From the NCBI RefSeq assembly GCF_014652855.1, contig NZ_BMZP01000012.1, forward strand, positions 1 through 64,000: DNA of 64,000 nt, in the 5' to 3' direction. The notes under the pieces were generated by a model that saw only the letters and a list, made by a program, of their open reading frames with translations, did not search any database and was not told where the DNA came from. Origin of the DNA: Novosphingobium pokkalii (GTDB lineage: Bacteria > Pseudomonadota > Alphaproteobacteria > Sphingomonadales > Sphingomonadaceae). Position numbers and translations under genes: made by a program. Position 1 is the stretch's first letter; each line of letters starts with the position of its first letter. This document shows positions 25,876 through 33,311 of this stretch, one piece after another.

Positions 25876-26237
25876 TGTCCGTGCTCCTCCTTGCGGGCCG
25901 GGCTTTGCGAGACCCATGGCGACAGGGCATCGAGTTCGGCCGGAGTGATTTCGGTGGGCCGGAACGCCGGCATCGCGTTTTGCCCGTGGCGCACGATGTA
26001 GTGGACCGCTTCGGCCGGCAGGCCCCGCCCGAGGATGATCGGGCCGACGTTGCGGCCATGGCAATAACCGCAAACCTTGGCATAGACCTGCTCTGGGCTG
26101 CGCTTGGGCAGAACCTGGCCCAATGCCTGGTGCACGGGTGTGGCCACGGCCGGAGCGCCTCCCTGCTGGGCAAGCGCGGGCATCGCCGGCAGCGGCAGGG
26201 CAGCCGCCAGCATGATCAGCATGGACCTTGTCATCAT
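25872..26237 (-). CDS. Small cytochrome c, electron acceptor of the VAO-type flavoprotein
   Basis: This 121-residue periplasmic c-type cytochrome has a signal peptide (cleavage near ALAQQ), a single CGYCH heme site (56-60) and a probable axial Met89 in NAMPAF. The size and pairing match PchC/EhyA cytochrome subunits of flavocytochrome hydroxylases. It is the first gene of the leftward operon and overlaps the flavoprotein start by four bases. Its promoter should lie in the region shared with the divergent LysR gene, about 150 bases from the proposed LysR site. Confidence 0.9.
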   Translation of the reverse strand: MMTRSMLIMLAAALPLPAMPALAQQGGAPAVATPVHQALGQVLPKRSPEQVYAKVCGYCHGRNVGPIILGRGLPAEAVHYIVRHGQNAMPAFRPTEITPAELDALSPWVSQSPARKEEHGQ

Positions 26238-26384
26238 CCCCTCTTGTCTGCCGGGCCGTGCGGTTCTGTCGGCGCGTGCCCTTGCCCTTCAGGGTGTATC
26301 CCCCACCCTGCCCACGCGCCACGACCACCGGCGCCCTGCGTTTCACGCGGTGAAAACGGCGCGAAGAGGCAGACAGGCCCATCA

Positions 26385-26399
26385 ATCCACTCTATGGAT
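26385..26399. promoter_or_regulatory. LysR-type binding palindrome upstream of lysR and cytochrome operon
   Basis: ATCCACTCTATGGAT has near-perfect ATCCA/TGGAT arms and fits the LysR T-N11-A pattern. It lies 32 bases before the LysR start and about 150 bases before the divergent cytochrome gene. It matches the palindrome on the other side of the lysR gene at 13 of 15 positions, which strongly suggests the same regulator binds both. Confidence 0.7.
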
Positions 26400-26431
26400 C
26401 GATATTCCACCTAACGATCGACGAATGGCAG

Positions 26432-27340
26432 ATGCGCTTCAAAGGTCTCGATCTCAACCTGCTGGCCGCGTTCGATGTGCTGCTGGAAAGCCGCAGCGTT
26501 TCGGCCGCCGCCCGGCAAATGAACCTGAGCCAGCCGGCAATGAGCGCCGCACTGACCCGGCTGCGCGACTATTTCGCCGACGATCTGCTCGTGGCCCAGG
26601 GCAAGCGCATGTATCCCACCGCCTTTGCCGAGGCGCTGGTGCCGCAAGTGCGCGAGACCCTGCGCACGGTGGAAGCGATGCTGGCGACCACCAGCCGGTT
26701 CGATCCCGCCGCCACGCAGCGCACGTTTCGCCTGGTCGCGTCGGACTATGTCGTCACAGCCGTGCTCGCGCCGGTACTCCAAGCCCTGCCGCGCCTGGCC
26801 CCGGGGCTGCGCATCGAACTGGTGCTGCCGAGCGACGCCGCCCAATCGGATCTGCGCGACGGCCGCGCCGATCTGCTGATCGCACCGGAGCAATTCATCC
26901 TGTCGGACCACCCCAGCGAACTGCTGTGCGAGGAACGCCACGTCGTCGTCGGCTGGGCGGACAATCCCGCGTTTGCCGCCGGTGGGCCGAATCTCGACGC
27001 TTTCCTCGCCGCCGGCCATGTTTCGGTGCGGATCGGCGCCTCGCGCGATCATGCCTTTGCTGATCGCCAACTCAACCAGATGGGCATTGTCCGCCGCGTG
27101 GAAATCGAAGCGCCCTCGTTCAGCACGATCCCGTGGATGCTGATGAGCACGCAGCGCATGGCCGTGATGCAGGAACGCCTGGCGCGCCGGCTGATGGCAG
27201 CCTTTCCACTGGCGATGGCGCCCTTGCCGTTCGCGTTCCAGCCCATGCGCGAGATGGTGCAATACCATCGCACCCGCACCAGCGACGAAGGGTTGCGCTG
27301 GCTGATGGCACGCCTGCGCGAAGCGGCCTACCGCAGTTGA
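26432..27340 (+). CDS. LysR-family regulator (NodD/PcaQ-like) of the aromatic cluster
   Basis: This 302-residue LysR protein has the HTH near residues 18-47 (SVSAAARQMNLSQPAMSAALTRL) and a NodD-type effector domain (RTFRLVASDYV). It lies between the leftward cytochrome/flavoprotein operon and the rightward ring-degradation operon. Both operons are preceded by the same 15-base palindrome, so it most likely activates both in response to a pathway intermediate and regulates itself. The Shine-Dalgarno sequence before its ATG is weak. The effector is unknown. Confidence 0.9.
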   Translation: MRFKGLDLNLLAAFDVLLESRSVSAAARQMNLSQPAMSAALTRLRDYFADDLLVAQGKRMYPTAFAEALVPQVRETLRTVEAMLATTSRFDPAATQRTFRLVASDYVVTAVLAPVLQALPRLAPGLRIELVLPSDAAQSDLRDGRADLLIAPEQFILSDHPSELLCEERHVVVGWADNPAFAAGGPNLDAFLAAGHVSVRIGASRDHAFADRQLNQMGIVRRVEIEAPSFSTIPWMLMSTQRMAVMQERLARRLMAAFPLAMAPLPFAFQPMREMVQYHRTRTSDEGLRWLMARLREAAYRS

Positions 27341-27354
27341 TCCATTCCATGGAT
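27340..27354 (+). promoter_or_regulatory. LysR-type binding palindrome upstream of FAD-monooxygenase operon
   Basis: ATCCATTCCATGGAT has perfect 6-bp arms around a 3-base centre and conforms to T-N11-A. Its first base is the last base of the lysR stop codon. A further GGAT half-site follows directly. It lies 89 bases upstream of the monooxygenase GTG start, a usual distance for LysR activation. Confidence 0.7.
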
Positions 27355-27443
27355 GGATCATGATAAAAACAATCTAGTATCCAAATTCCTGTTCCGCCTT
27401 ACGGTGTCTCCGCAAGAACCAACCCTTCCGGGAGAGACCTGAC

Positions 27444-28559
27444 GTGCAAGACTTGCCCATTCTGGTGGTGGGTGCCGGTATCGGCGGCCTATCGGCCGCG
27501 ATCGCGCTGCGACGCGCCGGCCACCGCGTGACCATCATCGAAAAGGATCCGACCTGGTCGGTCTATGGCGTGGGCATCATCCAGCAATCCAACGTGATCC
27601 GGGCGATGGACCAGTTAGGCGTCCTCGATGCCTTTCTGGACGCCGCCTGCGGCTTTGACGCGGTGGAAATCTACATTCCCGATGGCACCCGCGTGGCGCG
27701 CGTGCCCACGCCCTCGCTGGTCGAAGGCCGCCCGTCCAACGTCGGCATCGGCCGCCGCGCGCTTCAGCGCGTGCTGGGCGACAGCGCCAGGGAACTGGGC
27801 GCGGACATCCGGCTGGGCCTGACCGTGGCTGCGCTGGACGAGGATGCCGATGGCGTCACCGTCACGTTCTCGGACGGCAGCACCGATCGCTTTGCCGTGG
27901 TGGTGGGCGCCGACGGCGTCTATTCACAGCTTCGCCAGATGATCCTGCCCGACGCGGAAAAGCCGCAGTTCACCGGCCAGGCGGTGTGGCGCTACAACTT
28001 TCCGCGCCCGGCCGATCTGGATGCACTGCACGTTTACAACGGACGCACCGGCGTGGGGCTGGTGCCGATCTCGGCCGAAACGATGTACATGTACGTCACC
28101 ACGCCCGAGCCGGACAATCCGCGCTATCCCACGGAAGGTCTCGCGGCGGCCATGCGCGGCAAGCTGGCCGGCACCGCGCCGCAGATCCAGGCGCTCGCCA
28201 GCCAGATCACCGACGACGAAGGCGTAGTCTATCGTCCGCTGGAAGGCATGATGCTGCATGGCCCGTGGCACAAGGGCCGCGTCGTGCTGCTGGGCGATGC
28301 CGTGCATGCCACCACGCCGCACCTCGGCCAGGGCGCCGGCATGGCGATCGAGGATGCGCTGGTCCTGGCCGAGGAACTGACCGCCGCGGGCAGCGTGGAC
28401 GAAGCCTTCACCGCCTATCGCGCGCGCCGCTACGAACGCTGCCGCTATATCGTCGAAAGCTCGCTGGCGATCTGCATGGGCCAGTTGGGCAAAGGCCCGC
28501 AGATCGACAACCACAAGGCCACGGCCGAGATGTTTGCCATGGTCGCGCAGCCCATCTGA
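27444..28559 (+). CDS. FAD-dependent aromatic monooxygenase (salicylate/3-hydroxybenzoate hydroxylase-like)
   Basis: This is a 371-residue group A flavin monooxygenase. It has the GxGxxG FAD motif (VVGAGIGGLSAAIALRRAGH, from residue 8), the DG motif (VVVGADGVYS) and the GD motif (LLGDAVHATTPHLGQGAGMAIEDA). The start is GTG, supported by GGGAGAG seven bases upstream. It is the first gene of a five-gene rightward operon behind the LysR palindrome. Family members ortho- or para-hydroxylate phenols or hydroxybenzoates using NAD(P)H. Here it probably makes the diol cleaved by the next gene's extradiol enzyme. The substrate is not predictable from sequence. Confidence 0.88.
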   Translation: MQDLPILVVGAGIGGLSAAIALRRAGHRVTIIEKDPTWSVYGVGIIQQSNVIRAMDQLGVLDAFLDAACGFDAVEIYIPDGTRVARVPTPSLVEGRPSNVGIGRRALQRVLGDSARELGADIRLGLTVAALDEDADGVTVTFSDGSTDRFAVVVGADGVYSQLRQMILPDAEKPQFTGQAVWRYNFPRPADLDALHVYNGRTGVGLVPISAETMYMYVTTPEPDNPRYPTEGLAAAMRGKLAGTAPQIQALASQITDDEGVVYRPLEGMMLHGPWHKGRVVLLGDAVHATTPHLGQGAGMAIEDALVLAEELTAAGSVDEAFTAYRARRYERCRYIVESSLAICMGQLGKGPQIDNHKATAEMFAMVAQPI

Positions 28560-28588
28560 CCCCGATTTATCTGCAAGGATTCAAAACA

Positions 28589-29491
28589 ATGAGCCGAGTG
28601 ACCGAAATCCGCTATGTCGGCTATGGCGTCGACAACTTCGACGCCGAACGCGCCTTTTACGCCAACGACTGGGGCCTGACCGAAGTGGCCGCCACCGACG
28701 ACATGGCATGGTTCAAGGCGCAGGGCCATGACGAGCACCACGTGGTGCGCCTGCACAAGGCCGAAGTGAACCATGTGGAAGTGATCGCCTTTGCCGCCGA
28801 TAGCGCGGCCGATGTCGACGCGCTGCACGACAAGGTGGCCCAGGCCGGGTGCAAGATCATCCATGCGCCGGCCACGCTCGATGCGCCCGGCGGCGGCTAT
28901 GGCTTCCGTTTCTTCTCGCCCGATGGCCTGCCGTTCGAGATTTCGGCCGATGTCGCGCGCGGCGACCAGCGCACGCTGGAGCGCTGGGAAGGCGTGCCGG
29001 TGAAGATCAGCCACATCGTGATGCACTCGCCCGATCACCAGGCGCTGGTGACGTTCTTCACCGACGTGCTGGGCTTCAAGGTTTCCGACTGGCTGGGCGA
29101 TTTCATGTGCTTCCTGCGCTGCAACGAAGCGCACCACCGCGTCGCCATCCTGCCTGGGCCGCCGTGCCTCAACCACGTGGCCTATGACATGCTGACGGTG
29201 GATGACATGATGCGCGGCGCCAGCCGCCTGAAGAAGCGCGGCACCGACTTGCGCTGGGGTCCGGGTCGCCACACCGCCGGCAACAACACCTTCAGCTATT
29301 TCACCACGCCCGCCGGCTTTGCCGTGGAATACACCGCCGATCTCGAAGTGGTCGATTTCGAGACCCACGAAGCCAAGGTTCACGCGCCCGCGCCGACGAT
29401 CATGGACCAGTGGGGCATCGGCGTGGGTGGCCCGCAGACCATGCCGCATCCCGCGCCTGACGCGCGCCTGTTCCAGCCGGCCGGAGTCTGA
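28589..29491 (+). CDS. Type I extradiol ring-cleavage dioxygenase (two VOC domains)
   Basis: This is a 300-residue, two-domain vicinal-oxygen-chelate protein. The active C-terminal domain has the metal ligands His142 (ISHIVMHS), His196 (LNHVAYD) and Glu247 (FAVEYTAD). A candidate acid-base His228 and Tyr237 also fit the extradiol signature, with one substitution (Ser) in the pattern. It should cleave a catecholic or hydroquinone-type ring next to the hydroxyl pair. The AAGGA site ten bases before the ATG decides the start; the long upstream frame overlaps the monooxygenase. It lies between the monooxygenase and a C-C hydrolase, as in meta-cleavage pathways. The product chemistry is inferred. 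Confidence 0.87.
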   Translation: MSRVTEIRYVGYGVDNFDAERAFYANDWGLTEVAATDDMAWFKAQGHDEHHVVRLHKAEVNHVEVIAFAADSAADVDALHDKVAQAGCKIIHAPATLDAPGGGYGFRFFSPDGLPFEISADVARGDQRTLERWEGVPVKISHIVMHSPDHQALVTFFTDVLGFKVSDWLGDFMCFLRCNEAHHRVAILPGPPCLNHVAYDMLTVDDMMRGASRLKKRGTDLRWGPGRHTAGNNTFSYFTTPAGFAVEYTADLEVVDFETHEAKVHAPAPTIMDQWGIGVGGPQTMPHPAPDARLFQPAGV

Positions 29492-29496
29492 TCACC

Positions 29497-30654
29497 ATGG
29501 CGCTGTTTGAATATTTCCCGAACTATATCTGGAACCTGTCGGTCGCCATTGCCATGGAATCGGGCGGCAAGATCGGCGAGATCGTCGACATGTGCCAGCC
29601 GATCAAGGATGCGGCGGCCAACGGTTCCGACGCCGGCACGCCGCAGTTCATGAAGGCCTGGGCAGCCATGGGCGAAAAGCTGCTGGAACTGGCCGGCGAA
29701 GACGAAGCCAAGGGCCGGCTGTTTTCCGCGTCGAACAAGCTGGAGCGGGCCTCGCTCTATCTGTTCACGGCCGAGCGGATGCAGGGCCACGGCGCGCCCG
29801 GCCGCAAGGAAACCTATGCCAAGGCGCGGGCCGCGTTCGACAAGTCCACGCAACTGGGCAAGATCAACCGCGAGCGGGTGGAAATCCCGCTGGACAACGG
29901 CACGATGCCGGCGCTGTTCACCCGTGCTCCGGGGAACGGGCCTAAGCCGGTCGTGGTGTTCTGCAATGGCCTCGATAGCTGCAAGGAACTGCTCTATTGG
30001 ACCAACCTTCCGGTGGAACTGGCGCGGCGCGGCATTTCCACCCTCTGCGTCGACCAGCCCGGTTCGGGCGAGACCCTGCGTCTGCAAGGCCTGCCCGTCG
30101 ATCCCCATTCGGAAAGCTGGGCATCCAGGGCGGTCGATTGGCTTGAGCAGCAACCCGAGGTCGATCCCAAGGCGATCGGCATGACCGGCATCTCGCTGGG
30201 CGGCCACTTTGCCCCGCGCGCGGTGGCCTATGAACCGCGCTTTGCCAGCGGCGCGGTGTGGGGCGCCAACCACAACTGGCGCGAAGTGCAGGACAAGCGC
30301 ATGCAGCGCGAGGGCGAAAACCCCGTGCCGCACTATTGGGCGCACGTGCATTGGGCGTTCGGCGCCACCGATCAGGACGATTTCCTCGCCAAGTCGGAAG
30401 CAATGAACCTCAATGGCCACATGGACCGCATCCGCGTGCCGTTCCTGGTGACGCATGGCGCCAACGACCGCCAGATCAGCGTGGCCTATGCCGACGATCT
30501 CTATGACCAGCTCGTCAACTCACCGCGCCGCGAAAAGGTGATCTTCACCCCGCGCGAAGGCGGCGTGGAGCATGTCGGCGCGGACAACATGTCTTATGGC
30601 AGGGACTTGCTGGCCGACTGGTTTGCCGAGACACTGGGCGGCCAAACCGCCTGA
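29497..30654 (+). CDS. Alpha/beta hydrolase related to 2,6-dihydroxypseudooxynicotine hydrolase
   Basis: This 385-residue protein has an N-terminal helical region (about 1-125) and an alpha/beta hydrolase core. The nucleophile Ser233 is in GISLGGH, the acid is probably the Asp of HGANDRQIS and the base is the His of GGVEHVG. The N-terminal extension plus core resembles the DHPON hydrolase/FrsA-like group, which cleaves C-C bonds in acyl-substituted dihydroxy aromatics. It starts five bases after the dioxygenase stop. In this operon it probably splits a ketone-bearing ring-cleavage or aryl ketone intermediate. An esterase role is an alternative. Confidence 0.8.
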   Translation: MALFEYFPNYIWNLSVAIAMESGGKIGEIVDMCQPIKDAAANGSDAGTPQFMKAWAAMGEKLLELAGEDEAKGRLFSASNKLERASLYLFTAERMQGHGAPGRKETYAKARAAFDKSTQLGKINRERVEIPLDNGTMPALFTRAPGNGPKPVVVFCNGLDSCKELLYWTNLPVELARRGISTLCVDQPGSGETLRLQGLPVDPHSESWASRAVDWLEQQPEVDPKAIGMTGISLGGHFAPRAVAYEPRFASGAVWGANHNWREVQDKRMQREGENPVPHYWAHVHWAFGATDQDDFLAKSEAMNLNGHMDRIRVPFLVTHGANDRQISVAYADDLYDQLVNSPRREKVIFTPREGGVEHVGADNMSYGRDLLADWFAETLGGQTA

Positions 30655-30689
30655 CGAGAACGCACCGCCTGACATAATGCAACCGATGC

Positions 30690-30724
30690 CGGCCGGTCCG
30701 GGCGCCAAGGCGCCGGGCCGGCCG
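30690..30724 (+). promoter_or_regulatory. Strong intercistronic hairpin in the aromatic operon
   Basis: A stem of about 16 pairs, with one bulged G and one G-T pair, forms from CGGCCGGTCCGG and CGCC arms around a very short loop. It lies between the hydrolase and cyclase genes. No T-run follows, so a role in mRNA stability or differential expression within the operon is more likely than full termination. Confidence 0.45.
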
Positions 30725-30748
30725 CTTCGCCAAGAGAGGATCCCCCCG

Positions 30749-31528
30749 ATGGCCCGCCGTTTCATCGACCTGTCGATCACCCTGTGCAACGATGTGGTGA
30801 GCGACCCGCCGTTCATGCGGCCCGAGATCACCTATCAGACCCACCCCGAAACCGTGGGCGAACTCGGCCATTTCTTTCCCGGCGTGACGCAGGAAGATAC
30901 CATTGATGGCGCCGGCTTTGCCGCGGCCGAATGGGTCAAGCTGACCACCCACAACGGCACCCACCTGGATGCACCGTGGCATTTCCACCCCACCATGGAC
31001 GGCGGCAAGCGGGCCATCACCATCGACGAAGTGCCGCTGGAATGGTGTTTCCAGCAGGGCGTGAAGCTCGATTTCCGCCACTTTCCCAATGGCTATGTCG
31101 TCACCGCGCAGGACGTGGAAGACGAGCTGGCGCGCATCGGCCACGATCTCCAGCCGCTCGATATCGTGCTGGTCAACACCGCCGCCGGCGCCGCGCTGGG
31201 CCGGCCCGATTTCGTCAACGTGGGCTGCGGCATGGGCTATGAAGCGACCATGTACCTGACCACGCGCGGCGTTCGCGTCACCGGCACCGACGCCTGGAGC
31301 TGGGACGCACCGTTCAGCTATACCGCGCAAAAGGTGAAGGAAACCGGGGATACCTCGCTGATCTGGGAAGGCCACAAGGCCGGGCGCGACATCGGCTATT
31401 GCCACCTCGAAAAGCTGCACAACCTGGAAAGCCTGCCAGCCAACGGCTTCATCGTCAGTTGCTTCCCGCACAAGATCCAGGGCGCTTCGGCAGGCTGGAC
31501 CCGTGCCGTGGCGATCATCGAGGAGTGA
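30749..31528 (+). CDS. Cyclase-family metal hydrolase (kynurenine formamidase-like)
   Basis: This 259-residue member of the cyclase superfamily has the metal-binding motif HNGTHLDAPWHF near residues 71-82. Family members include kynurenine formamidase and other Zn/Mn hydrolases acting on amides, lactones or cyclic intermediates. The chosen ATG has AGAGAGGA eight bases upstream. It follows the hydrolase after an intercistronic hairpin and overlaps the coupling region of the FAH gene. In a ring-cleavage pathway it may open a lactone or hydrolyse an acyl intermediate. The specific reaction is unknown. Confidence 0.82.
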   Translation: MARRFIDLSITLCNDVVSDPPFMRPEITYQTHPETVGELGHFFPGVTQEDTIDGAGFAAAEWVKLTTHNGTHLDAPWHFHPTMDGGKRAITIDEVPLEWCFQQGVKLDFRHFPNGYVVTAQDVEDELARIGHDLQPLDIVLVNTAAGAALGRPDFVNVGCGMGYEATMYLTTRGVRVTGTDAWSWDAPFSYTAQKVKETGDTSLIWEGHKAGRDIGYCHLEKLHNLESLPANGFIVSCFPHKIQGASAGWTRAVAIIEE

Positions 31529-31533
31529 TGCCG

Positions 31534-32502
31534 ATGCGTCTGGCAACCTTGCGCGACGGCACGCCCGATGGCCGGCTCGTGGTCATTTCGGCCGACGCCA
31601 CCCGCTATCTGGCGGGCGGGCCGGCCCTGCCCAATCTGCTGGCAGCGATCGAGAACTGGGCTGTGGCCGAACCCGCGCTGGCCGCACTGGCCGATGAACT
31701 GGCCACCGGCGCGGGCGAGCTACTCGATCCCGCCCTGCTCGCCGCGCCGCTGCCGCGCACCTGGCAGTGGCTCGATGGCTCGGCTTTCGGCACCCATGGC
31801 GAACTGATGCAGATCGCATTCAACATGCCGCCGATCGAGACCGACCTGCCGCTGATGTATCAGGGCATGTCCGATCGCTTCTATGGCCCGGCCGACCCTG
31901 TGCCGTTCGGCGACACCGCCCACGGCATCGATTTCGAAGGCGAGTTCGGCGTGATCGTCGACGCCGTGCCGATGGGCACCAGCGCGCAGGATGCCGCCGC
32001 GCACATCAAGCTGGTGGTACAGATCAACGATTGGTCGCTGCGCACCCTCGCCCCGATCGAGATGAAGACCGGGTTTGGCTGGATTCAGGCCAAGCCAGCG
32101 TGCAGCATGGCGCCCTTTGCCGTCACGCCGGCGGAGCTGGGCCAAGGCTGGAAGGATGACCGCGTCGCGCTGGACCTCGTGATCGATTGGAACGGCCAGC
32201 GCTTCGGCCAGGCCAATGGCCGGGCGATGGATTTCAGCTTTGTCGAGCTGGTGGCCCATGCCGCCCGCACCCGCGACCTGGTGGCCGGCACCGTGATCGG
32301 ATCGGGCACGGTGTCCAACCCGGAATATGCCACGGTCGGTTCAAGCTGCATTTCCGAACGCCGCGCAATCGAGATCATCGCCGATGGCAAGCCGACCACC
32401 GCGTTCATGGCCTTTGGCGACACCGTGCGGATGGAAGCGCGTGGGCAGGACGGCACCACGCCGTTCGGGGCGATCGCGCAACAGGTTGTGCAGGCCGGCT
32501 GA
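31534..32502 (+). CDS. Fumarylacetoacetate hydrolase (FAH) family protein
   Basis: This 322-residue FAH-superfamily protein has the acidic metal-site region (HGIDFEGEFGVIVD) and GSGTVSNPEYATVG, characteristic of hydrolases and hydratases that act on acylpyruvates or 2-hydroxyacid dienes. The ATG of MRLATLRDG is preferred because AGGAG lies eight bases upstream. An ATG six bases earlier overlaps the cyclase stop (TGATG). As the last enzyme of the operon it would cleave the final 1,3-diketo or hydroxydienoate product. It is distinct from the fahA of the homogentisate cluster further right. Confidence 0.87.
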   Translation: MRLATLRDGTPDGRLVVISADATRYLAGGPALPNLLAAIENWAVAEPALAALADELATGAGELLDPALLAAPLPRTWQWLDGSAFGTHGELMQIAFNMPPIETDLPLMYQGMSDRFYGPADPVPFGDTAHGIDFEGEFGVIVDAVPMGTSAQDAAAHIKLVVQINDWSLRTLAPIEMKTGFGWIQAKPACSMAPFAVTPAELGQGWKDDRVALDLVIDWNGQRFGQANGRAMDFSFVELVAHAARTRDLVAGTVIGSGTVSNPEYATVGSSCISERRAIEIIADGKPTTAFMAFGDTVRMEARGQDGTTPFGAIAQQVVQAG

Positions 32503-32769
32503 CCCGGTACGAGAATGGACGGAAAAAAATGGCGGGGCGAAGTGCGGCGCCCCGCCAAAGGTTCAGGGAGATCAGGATGGCAGCCAGCCATCCGCAAGCG
32601 GGCGGGAGGGTTCGGCCCGTTGCTTCCCTCCCTTTATTGATAATGGATCGCATTTGCAAGCGATAAAGCGCAGCGTGATGCGGCCTGTTTTGTTGTGCGC
32701 GCAATCGCGTCTCGGCCTTTTCCCCTCGCCATGATTGCCCTGTCGCGTCGATTCGCCTAGAATGTTGCG
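32503..32769. other. Intergenic region after aromatic operon: hairpin plus palindrome
   Basis: This gene-free stretch contains a perfect 9-bp hairpin at 32530-32557, with its A-run on the left, and a second palindrome ATCGC-N8-GCGAT at 32647-32664. The left part of the latter (from 32639) resembles a Fur box at about 12 of 19 positions. It should also contain the promoter for the following small gene. No protein-coding frame in it shows family resemblance. Confidence 0.5.
32523..32557 (-). terminator. Rho-independent terminator-like hairpin read on the minus strand
   Basis: The arms TGGCGGGGC and GCCCCGCCA are perfectly complementary with a 10-base loop. On the minus strand the stem is followed directly by seven Ts, the hallmark of an intrinsic terminator. 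No minus-strand gene is recognised upstream of it, so it would end an antisense or unseen transcript, or protect the preceding operon. On the plus strand it would act only as a stem after the FAH gene. Confidence 0.55.
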
Positions 32770-33132
32770 ATGCAGCAGAATCAGACTTCTTCCGGCAACC
32801 CTGGACAGGCGGATAGCGCGCCCGATATCGAACAGTCCGTCCACATGCTGGGCTTTGCCATTGCCAACAAGCTGTGCGTGCGCGCCGTCTACAATCGCGG
32901 CGACGTGACGCTGGCCCCGCACGCCCTGTTCGAGCGGCACGGCGCACCCCATGTCGATGCCGTGGTCCACGAACGCGACGGCGTGGCGCCGGCCGAGGAA
33001 AAGCTCGGCACGTTCCGCCTTTCCGGCCTGCGCGACGTGGTGCTCACGTCCGAGCCGGCGCGCGTCTTTGCCGGCTTCGACCCCAACGACGAACGCTATG
33101 GGGAAAAGCTGCTGGCCGCGATCGCCGTCTGA
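32770..33132 (+). CDS. Small hypothetical protein with WYL-like core
   Basis: This 120-residue protein has a hydrophilic N-terminus rich in Gln, Ser and Asp. A core (about residues 36-100: VRAVYNRGDVTLAPHALFER, FRLSGLRDVVLTS) resembles the ligand-binding WYL domain found in regulators, but no DNA-binding domain is attached. It stands alone between the aromatic operon and a strong terminator. Codon use resembles its neighbours. A role as a small ligand-sensing or nucleic-acid-sensing protein is possible but unproven; the WYL resemblance is by eye only. Confidence 0.65.
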   Translation: MQQNQTSSGNPGQADSAPDIEQSVHMLGFAIANKLCVRAVYNRGDVTLAPHALFERHGAPHVDAVVHERDGVAPAEEKLGTFRLSGLRDVVLTSEPARVFAGFDPNDERYGEKLLAAIAV

Positions 33133-33151
33133 TCCGCCCGATCTTCAAGCC

Positions 33152-33188
33152 AAGGGGCTGGCTCCGAAAGGGGCCGGCCCCTTTTTTT
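33152..33188 (+). terminator. Rho-independent terminator after WYL-like gene
   Basis: A 14-bp stem (AAGGGGCTGGCTCC paired with GGGGCCGGCCCCTT, two G-T pairs) has a GAAA tetraloop and is followed by a run of seven Ts. It is placed 20 bases after the stop codon. Confidence 0.9.
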
Positions 33189-33311
33189 CGTTCTGGCGCG
33201 GATCCGCGCCAACTTATGTAAGGCACTGACACTTTTTGCCGTTTGGCGGGTTTGCAAGGCATTCCCGGTGGGCACATCGCGCCCGCCATCGCAGGCCAAG
33301 GAACCCCTGTC

